A stretch of DNA of 64,000 nucleotides, taken from contig JAINUF010000028.1 of assembly GCA_029718625.1 (NCBI GenBank), positions 449,492-513,491 on the forward strand, given 5' to 3'. Below, in pieces: positions 44,256 to 54,400 of the stretch. Every line of letters starts with the position of its first letter. Position 1 is the stretch's first letter. The notes beneath the pieces are model-generated. The model did not search any database. It had not been told where the DNA came from and saw nothing but the letters and a program-made list of their open reading frames with translations. Both the position numbers and the translations under genes were made by a program. This DNA comes from Synaphobranchus kaupii. Taxonomy: Eukaryota; Chordata; Actinopteri; Anguilliformes; Synaphobranchidae.

Positions 44256-44610
44256 GACGTCTTCAATACAGCCCGCAGCCAGCGGCGTCAGTGCTGAGCG
44301 CATATGTTGCTTTGTCAGAGCGTCTGTGGCGTCCATGTTCATTTTTCACTAGTTTCATTCATAGACTGTATGAGTATTTCTGACATAATGAACCTTTAAT
44401 GGGTAAGACATCCTTCAGCAGACATGAAGTGGCTAATTTAAGAACAATTAGCATCTGATTAGCCTACTATTCAGCGCTTGTGCTAGGGAATGGAGCGCTG
44501 CACCTCTTTCATAAAGTAGCGTTGCACCATGATACAATCACGGGATAAAACTCATGACCTGACCAGAGTAATATAACCATTTTATAATTAGGATAAAGCT
44601 GCAATCTTAC

Positions 44611-44691
44611 CATGACTGGGGGTGCTGAGGGTCAATGCCAAGTATTGGAGCTCTTCACTTTCATTCTCCCCTATTGGGGTACCTGGGTTTC
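44611..44691 (-). CDS. R3 exon 9: cytoplasmic ITIM exon
   Basis: It encodes GNPGTPIGENESEELQYLAL and TLSTPSH, with donor CATG|GTAAGA. LQYLAL fits the ITIM consensus (I/V/L/S)xYxx(L/V/I), a docking site for SH2-domain phosphatases once phosphorylated. It is 81 nt long, phase 1 on both sides. An identical exon lies at 63,104-63,184. Confidence 0.75.
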
Positions 44692-47600
44692 CTATTAGTA
44701 AAAAACAATGTTTAAAATCCATTATAATGCTGATAATGCACACCATCCTCTATTTAACCTGTAAAGCAGTAAACACAAGAAGCTAATTAACTTCTATTTC
44801 ATCTGCTTCTATGTACACAGACACACACACAGTATGTGGGTAATATACACACCATGTATATACTGTACCTTTTATACAGTCTATGGTATATACCCACGTA
44901 GTTTCCACAGCTTGCCTTTTTGGGTGGAAACTGAACTGAGCTTATCTTTTCATTATAAAATACAAAAAATATATGTTTACATTACCTTTACTCAGATCTC
45001 TTTACTAACATTTGTCTTTTTTCAATACATTTCTTTTCTGTTTCTCAATTGGAATCAACAGATGTGCCCCTCAAGTTAGCACTATGCCCCCTAGCCTCTC
45101 CTGCCAGCCCCAGGTAAAGTCCACTGAATGGCGTCAGCAAGGCAGAGGCTTGAACCTGTGTGCGTCCCAATATTATTCACTCCTCACCTCCTTTCCTCCA
45201 CTCCTCACCTCCTTTCCTCCACCCCTCTCCTCTGCTCGTCTCCTACCCGGAAGCATGCAAAACTGCCCGTACGTTTCAAGTACAAGTCATTGCGGTAATA
45301 TGTAACAATTAATATGAAATCAGCAACATTAGATTAGGACGCAAAGGTCCGTTTACAGGGCACGGAGGAGAGGAGGTAGCATTTTTCGAGTATTGGGACA
45401 CACTCCCTGTGACTACAGAATCCAACCAGTGCTCGTAAGGAGTGCCTAAACAGTAAAAGAGCAAGTCAAGTCTTTTTTGTGCATATCGCCCTCTTGTGGA
45501 CATAGTAGCAAATACATCCCTTAAAATAAATGTCTGCTCACTAAGTGACATATTTTTATTGAATCTCCCCCCCCCCCACAATTTTTTACCTCCTTATTTG
45601 CCCAATACTCTGCTGCCTGCATCCACACCAAGGGCACTTGTGGCATTTGGGCCATTTGGGCCATGTTCGAATCAGCGCACTTGCCTACTATTGAGTATTT
45701 CAGTTGAGTATACTTTTTAAAAAAAGATTTTACGTATGTGACATTTTTGAAAATTGAGTGTTCTTAATATCCGTGGATGATATACTTATTTCTGGGTTTT
45801 TGTTGATAATAGTATGGAGGATATTTTTAGCACACTGCTTGTTGCTAAACATGTATGTATTAAGCAGTGTACAGTATGCTATACAGTATGCAATGTTCAG
45901 TACACTACATTTATAGAACATTTTGCCGGTTGTGTGCTGCCTGTGCAGCCTCATATATGGTAAATGATATGAGCTAGACTTCAACCTGCATTTATATGGC
46001 ACAAGCTCCGGAAAACTGGGCATAACTGCAATTCAGCCTCCTTTAAGGAAACGGCAAACATGCAAACCAAGGAATACACTTTCTTTTGAGAGGAAAAATA
46101 CACAATTTTACAAATAGTCTGAGATATTGCCTAGGTGTGCGTCTGTGAAAATACAATCGCAAGACACGGTACAATTCAGAGAATAGCAGAGGTGCAGACC
46201 GATGCACCAGAACGGTCCTAATTTCAGCTGTTCGACGTTGTTAAGTTCCCACAGCCGTTTTGGGCGCACGGAACGTGTAAGGACTGCCCTTCCCTTAGAT
46301 TACTGAACCAGATCACGCAGCACGTCAATAACTCAGTTACCCACGTTACCTTGATGGTTCTGTAGTTCTGAGATGTTACTGTAGACTGCAGCAGATGCAC
46401 CGGAATCACCGTTCCCTTCCACCGGTAATGTGGAGAGAAGTGTGGGAGACAGAAAGATTTAAGAAAACTACTTTTTATAAATTACTATATCGGCACCACT
46501 GAGCCACATTGAGACATTATTCTTTTACATTGCGCAAATGTATAAAGTAAGAGTGAATCTTACTGTGTTCAAATCATATACGGCCTTTAAGTACATTTTA
46601 TAGTTTCTTTGTAAATCCCAGTATATTAGCAGTGGCTGTTATTTGTATTTGAATAGTGTGCATTAGTATCACCAGTGAATGCCTTGGTATCAGAACAACA
46701 ACCATTAGCCTAAGTCCACCTCCAAGCAAAGTTCTTTACATAATTTTTAGAACAAACTGAAACTATGTCCTAAAAACTATGTAGTAAAAGTAAAAAATGG
46801 AAAAACGTATCATTAAAATTAGTTTAAAAAACAAAGTAACAATAAATAACAGAACATGTTCATGTCAAAACACCATTTACTCTCCTTCCTTTCTATGCAA
46901 TCAGGCATGAGAAAAGAATGAAGCTGAGATCCACAGAGTATTTCAGCTGATAGAGAGGATTTATAAATTAGACACACTCCAATTGTATCTCCTGCAGACC
47001 TATAGAACCAAATCCATAGCCAGATAGCTAGCTTACCCTCGGGCTGTCATTCCATCTAATAAAGTTAGCATGTACCATGGCTATGAATCTTAATAACCAC
47101 TTACCACTAATTTAAAGGTAATTCCCTGTTTCTCCCCACATCTCTGTTTTTGTAAGACATCCTGGCTTGAGTACATTTTTATTTTATTTTATTTAAAATA
47201 AAATAAAATTTTTATTTGTTTTGTATACACTGCTGTTCTTAATGGTGTAGCACCTTTTATATATCAGAATGCCTGTCCTTTTATGTCCCACAGTGTGCCC
47301 TCTGTTCCTCCCCTGCAGGCCTTTTAACTGCACCAACGGTAGCACATGTTAGGAGCTCTCTGTTACTCCCCTGCAGGCCTTTTAACTGTACCAACGGTAG
47401 CACATGTTAGGAGCGCTCTGTTACTCCCCTGCAGGCCTTTTAACTGCACCAACGGTAGCACATGTTAGGAGCGCTCTGTTCCTCTCCTGCAGGCCTTTTA
47501 ACTGCACCAACGGTAGCACATGTTAGGAGCTCTCTGTTACTCCCCTGCAGGCCTTTTAACTGTACCAACGGTAGCACATGTTAGGAGCGCTCTGTTCCTC

Positions 47601-48459
47601 CCCTGCAGGCCTTTTAACTGCACCAACGGTAGCACATGTTAGGAGCGCTCTGTTACTCCCCTGCAGGCCTTTTAACTGCACCAACGGTAGCACATGTTAG
47701 GAGCGCTCTGTTACTCCCCTGCAGGCCTTTTAACTGCACCAACGGTAGCACATGTTAGGAGCCCTCTGTTACTCCCCTGCAGGCCTTTTAACTGCACCAA
47801 CGGTAGCACATGTTAGGAGCGCTCTGTTACTCCCCTGCAGGCCTTTTAACTGCACCAACGGTAGCACATGTTAGGAGCGCTCTGTTCCTCCCCTACAGGC
47901 CTTTTAACTGTACCAACGGTAGCACATGTTAGGAGCTCTCTGTTACTCCCCTGCAGGCCTTTTAACTGCACCAACGGTAGCACATGTTAGGAGCGCTCTG
48001 TTACTCCCCTGCAGGCCTTTTAACTGTACCAACGGTAGCACATGTTAGGAGCGCTCTGTTACTCCCCTGCAGGCCTTTTAACTGCACCAACGGTAGCACA
48101 TGTTAGGAGCGGCATGACAAGCTTTTCTTTTTATGTACCTAAACTGAGGAATCATTAAACACATTATAGAGGCATTTTTAAAACACTTCTTAGAACTCAA
48201 CTCTTTACTTTAGCCTTTACTTAAAATACCTACAGCGATGCCTTTTTAAATTTTAGTATTTTAACTTTGTTCAATTGTTTAGTGTTCAATTTATCTTACC
48301 TGGTTACCCTTTTATTAACGTTATCTCTCTCACTGGTTCCTTCTTTTTATTACTGCACACTAGTATTTTCACGTTTTTATTTTATCTCTGCTTACTGTAA
48401 AGCAATTTGAGCTGCAAATCTTTGTGTGAAAGGTGCTATACAAATAAAGATCATTATTT

Positions 48460-48492
<33 letters not shown>

Positions 48493-51400
48493 TGAAAACA
48501 GGGGTGTGGGATTAAGGAGTTAGCCAGCTGACTTTAGTAAATATTTTGAAGCAACCCAGGCTCTCATCCAATCAGATGTCATCAAATTCAAAATATTTAC
48601 AAAAACTAGCCGGCTAAACTCCTTGAATGCTTTGTAAAAAAAAAATATATAAATTTAAAAAACATGCAAAAAGCCGTGTAAGTCGCTCTGGATAAGTGCG
48701 TCCGTTAAATGCCCATAATGTAATGTAATGTAATGTAAATGCCCATAATGTAATGTAATGTAATGTAAATGCCCATAATGTAATGTAATGTAAATGCCCA
48801 TAATGTAATGTAATGTAAATGCCCATAATGTAATGTAATGTAATGTAAATGCCCGTAATGTAATGTAATGTAATGTATTCCCTTGTGTTACTGCACCTCC
48901 CCACAGTACCTTGATCCTCCTGCACATCTGCAACGTTACTGTGGACTGTATCAGCTGCGCCGATCCCCTGAGCTGCTAATGTAGAGAGAGAGAGAGATAA
49001 ACATCTAAGCAAACCTTAAATCATATTTCTAGTAATTGATTCTACAGGCAAGCTTTGGGACGACTATAGAAGTGGTCCTTTTTTACACTTAGCTGTCTAT
49101 TAGCAACTTGAAAAGAATAAGCGAATCTTAAATATGATAAAGCCATAAAATATCACATATTTTATTTTAAATATATATTTTTAATATGACTATGCCGTAT
49201 TAGGGGACCACAATATGGAAATTCTGCAGCTGATATCAGTAACCAATATTTTAGTGGTCATATACGTAGGTTGATTCAGATTATGTCAATAACCAATATT
49301 TTACTGGTCATATAGGCTGATGCAGATTATGTCAATAACCAATATTTGACTGATCATATAGGCTGATGTAGATTATGTCAATAACCAATATTTGACTGGT
49401 CATATAGGCTGATGCAGATGCCATGCTGTTTTGCATTATACCACATACTGTATGCAAAATGCAAGCTTCCACAATAATGGAAGCAGTAGATAAGCACAGA
49501 CATGAAATGATGATGGAGAAATGGAACAAATTGGTTTACATAAGCAGATGTTTCCACTTGCTTCAGAATGGAGCAGGATTCCAGAGAGCTATGGAGTCTA
49601 TATCTTTGCTTGTAAATGTGGCTGGTATAAATGATAAATTAAAAATAAATAATAGATACAGAGCTTCAGCTGACTATAATTATATTACTTTATGAGCCTG
49701 ACATTTCCACTTAATTTACACCATCAGTGTCACATCAAATGCGTTCCCCCTCTGGTGCAGGTTGCATCATCAAATCAGGTGATACAGTGAGTTTGTTCTC
49801 AGCTATTATTGGCTGATACCGGTATGACCATGATATTATTGTGCATCGCTACACACACACAAAGACAATGTAACCTACTTCTCTTTAATTAAATAAATTA
49901 TTCATATCCTTTCTTCAGGAGGGAAAAACTAAATAGAGATAGTACAATCAGAGAACAAATTTGGAAAAACAGATAAAGGTTAAACCTTAAATGTAATCCA
50001 GGGCAAAATGTTTAAAAGTACTGTCTCTTATCTTAAATAGCCACATTAAAATCCATTAAATAAAATGGCAAAAGAAAAAATTAAACAAACCTACTTTAAA
50101 AACAGTGTGAATGTTCTGTGAAAGCTAGAAAGCTCTGTCAGAGAGAACGATGAACAGGGAACCGAGCTCTTACCTGTTGGCGTTTTTAGACGACGGACCA
50201 GCAGACACCCTAACAAAGACAATAATCCAACAAGCACAGCTGCAGAGCAGGTCAAAGTGATCACCAGCAGCATTCCATTACCTGCATTGGCACAAAAGAA
50301 GGAAACTTAACTAGGGACCTCAGAACAGAGAGACCTTTTGAGTTCATGTTTTTTACAATTTCCGTATTTAGCTATATTAAAAGTTCCATTCCTTATTTAA
50401 CTATATAAAAAGTTACATTCCGTATTTAGCTACATTAAAAGTTACATTCCTTATTTAGACACATTAAAAGTTACATTCCTTATTTAGCTACATTAAAAGT
50501 TGCATTCCTTATTTAGCTATATTAAAAGTTGCATTCCTTATTTAGCTACATTAAAAGTTACATTCCTTATTTAGCTACATTAAAAGTTGCATTCCTTATT
50601 TAGCTACATTAAAAGTTGCATTCCTTATTTAGCTATATTAAAAGTTACATTCCTTATTTAGCTATTGTATATTAAGAGTTACTTTCTTTATTTAGCTATA
50701 TTAAGAGTTACTTTTCTTTTTTATTAAATAAAATGAAAGGTGTACGTACATCATATTAATTTGAGCATTTCTGTTTTCTGTTTGAGCAGTGTTGGTACTT
50801 GACTTTGGCGGACGCATACTCTTGAAATATTGCAATTGTGCATATGCTATTGTGCATAATAATATTAAATATTATTTTATTTGGGGAAAAGAGAAAAGTA
50901 AAGAATTAAACGTGGTATGTGAAAAACATAATGCTTGAAATTTAATGCAAAATTATTCACATAACACTGGAATAAGATTGGAACAGATAGACCCAACGGT
51001 TTCTGACAAAACCCATGTTTTGCTGGGAAAGTTTGAAAAGTTAATGAAAGACTGGGTCAGGTCACAGTGTTACTTAGATGTTACTCATCTAAACTGAAAG
51101 CTATCACAAAGAGCAACACCACTTTACATTTCAAATATGCTATAAGTGGACTGTCATTTCTGCAATCACTAGGCCACAGGAGTGACAGAAGTATTAATGC
51201 TCAGTTGAACTCTGTATTGAACTCTGCTTCCCTCCCATTGTGGGTTAAATTCAGATGTTTGTTTTAGCCTTAAATCAGCTCATAAAGGTGGTTGGAGGTT
51301 TTTACCTTTCGTTTTCTCTTGGGGTTCAGTGATGGGTGTTGTTGGCAGAGTGAGGTGCAGGGGGACCTGTGCTCTGAGCATGCTCTCTGTGAACACCACA

Positions 51401-54400
51401 CAGGCCCAGTGCAGCTGGTCTTCACTGAGGCCCAACAGGGTGAGATTCAGCATCCTGTTTGGGTTTCCCTCTCTCAGGACTTCCTGTTTTACGAGCTCCC
51501 CCCTGCCCCCCCTCATCCACAGCCAGGCCAGAGTCACAGAGCCAATCACCTGCGATATCTCACAGTTCAGCACTACTGACTGATTCCTGGACTGGCCACC
51601 AGGGGGCACTGTTGAAACTGAGAGAGAGAGAGGGAGAGAGAGGGAGAGAAAGAGAGAGAGAGTGAATTTTTATGCAGATATCAGCCATTATTAGTAATGA
51701 CGTGCCTGTGTGCCTCATGACCTTGGATCAGCTAAATTTCTGTTGTTTACCGTTTGCCCATGGCTGTAGTTTATTACATTTTACATTCAGTAAAATAACA
51801 CACACTTTGTTAGCACCCAATTGTTTTTTATATTATTCCATAATAAAAAAAAGTATTAATTATCTTTGACTCAGCACCGGGAAAATAAGAAGTGCATGTG
51901 TACATTGGATTAGCCTACTTGTTGTCTGTTACATTCAGCTACATGACACAGAATATTGTGAAAACTGCTCAATAAACAACATTTTCTAGTATACTGTTAT
52001 CTCAACAAAAAACTCTTTCAATGTCCAAAAATTCCAAGTTACTCAAATCCCTGTAATAAAGATAGCAAAATCTAGGCCCGCAAGATAATAAGCTCTATTC
52101 CAACAAAATTCTAATTTTATCAGTTCTTTAAATTGTCTAAGCTTATACTAAACTTGTACTGCACACTTACCCTGAATAGTTACCAGAGTAATCGAGGCCA
52201 TCACACTGTTTTCAGAACCACAGATCCACAGTCCACAGTCTCCAAACTTCACTGGTGAGATTCTCAGAGGAAAATGATTTCCATCATAGACCTCAGATGA
52301 GAATCTCTCTCTATCTATCTCCATGGAAATCAAACCAGTCTCTTGTTTATCAGCTGAGGTCACAAGGATAGCATCTAGGCTTAGCAGTGGAACCCTGAAC
52401 CAAGAAGCTTTACTGTATGAGTTCAGTGAATGACAGATTAGCACCACCTCACTGCTGTTGAAACTTCCTCTGTACAGAGTGTGTCGTGTGCCATATGTAC
52501 CTGAAGAACAAAGTTGTGGTTAGAATGATGTTCTGCACAGTGCTATACACATATGCTACTGCTACAGGTAGTGAGCAACAAATGGAGAAAAACTATCAAT
52601 GTGAAAGTCAATCAGCTCACAGTGTTTGTGGAACAGGAAAACTCAGGCCTCATTACAGTATAGCCCATGAAGAATAACACAGGCCATATGTTGAACAAGT
52701 CATACATCATTGTGGTCCTCTGGACAACCAAGCAGGAGAAACTGGCAGCTCAGCTCAATTTTTGGTACCCCAGTTATATACCGGTATACTGGAATATATT
52801 GTGTATATGTGTACCATTTGTATAGAAAAAAATATATCATATATATAATATAGTATATTTTGTAAACTTACTACATAACTACCTGCCCATTCACCTGTTT
52901 CTATTTACAAACTGAAGGTCAACCGAAAAAATATAGTAATCTCAGTAAGATTATATTTGTAATCCATGTTTATCCTGGACCAAGAGAATTTACCGGGAGC
53001 ACCTGGACTTAGTCCAGGACAGAAAAAATAGTAGTTTTTAAAAATGTGCTAAACCTTAAACAGTCCTAATTGTGAAACAAGGTTAAACTGCCACTAGTAG
53101 TCTACTTCTGACAAGCCTTTTAAAATATGGAGGCTCAAGATTTCCTACTTAATATGAAAATAAACATCTACTAGACTGGAGTCTTAAAATGACTACGGCC
53201 GTATTATATGCTGAGTTTACACCAAAAGTGTTTTGACGTGGAGTGTTGCAGATATGCGCCGCTGGAACTGAAAAGGAAAGCGAAGTTTGTAAGGTGGGCG
53301 TTCCCTCTTGGTGTCAGTCAGGTTCGGAGGAGATTCACTTCAGATTTCTTTTGCTTTATGTAGCTACAGCATAGTTAGTTAGCAAGCTGGGTAAAAAGGT
53401 GCGCGGGTCTGCCGTTCTTAAATCCGGGGTTACTGGGGCTGTGTCCGAATCAGAGCCCTATCTACTGCGCCCTGTCTCCTGTGTACAGTGCACTGGCAGA
53501 AGTGTACTGTTTAATGTGCACTGTTTAGCAGTCCGTGAAAAATATCCGCCGTACTATTTTCCAATCGCACTGTGGAAGTGTCGTAAGCAAGTCATAAGAT
53601 GTCCCACCAGTCTTGCCATGTCTGCGGTTTTACAGCTAAATTGGGGTACTTTCAAAGTGCAGTCCGCAAAAAATATCTGCCGTACTATTTTCCAACCGCA
53701 CTGTGGAAGTTAGTGTTGTGTCGTTCGCGAACGATTCGTTCAAAAGACCGAATCTTTTGGATGAACGAACTGAACTGAATCACTTACTGAAAAGATCCGT
53801 TCATTTCTCAGTTCAGTTGAGCTCTCGAACGGATCTGATCAGCAGCGAGCATGCAGGGAGGGGGAGGGACTGCCGCGAGCGAACGTGATTCGTCCCCTGC
53901 GAACCAGTTCTGCTGTGCTGAACGAATCATTCACGGGCGGGTGGGCGCTGAGCGAGGCAGTGAGCGTGCAGAGTGGACTTCTGCGAGCGAACGTGTCGTG
54001 ATGCGTTCACTGAAGGCTACTAGACACAGTGAGTTAACGTGACGTGATCCTGAGTGATAATCAGCGGCTCAAACTGCCAGAATCAGGCCCAGCAAGTTGA
54101 CTTAAAAGTCATTGAAAACCAGCGTTCACCTCCAATATTGATATTCAACGAGGAAACCTTTAAAATATCAAGATTTGTAAACGGAGTTTGGCGCGTTTGT
54201 CAAAGCGACAGCACTTCCGCATGAACCGTTCGGCCGTTTCAGTTCACTGAGTGAGTCGGACTACGCAGTACGCAGTCGGAGCTCCGCCCAAGCACTGAAC
54301 GATTCGGTGAACGAATCTTTTGAACAAATCTTTTTAATGAACTGATTCTAGTGATTCGAGTCACTGAAGTGAACTGTTTTGCCCATCACTAGTGGAAGTG

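Larger units (their letters stand above)
41042..44600. other. R3 3' flank, duplicated at 59,430-63,090
   Basis: From 41,196 the region aligns at high identity with 59,430 onward (offset about 18.2-18.5 kb). It should hold the R3 3' UTR or terminal exon(s), not firmly located. No independent gene is supported; the ORF at 43,748-43,963 is simply duplicated with the region. Confidence 0.6.
41196..45525. repeat. Segmental duplication, left copy
   Basis: Near-identical to 59,430-64,000 (window end), differing by scattered substitutions, an 8-9 bp difference near 43,022 and a deletion of about 280 bp near 43,625. It contains the 3' cytoplasmic exon of R3. Confidence 0.9.

Noticed and set aside
47290..48112. 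CRISPR-like regular array of 58 bp
   Set aside because: No spacers; simple minisatellite in an intron.
48614..49012. ORFs with LHYITLWAF repeats
   Set aside because: Translation of the expanded TAATG tail repeat; only the receptor exon at 48,975-48,910 within it is real.
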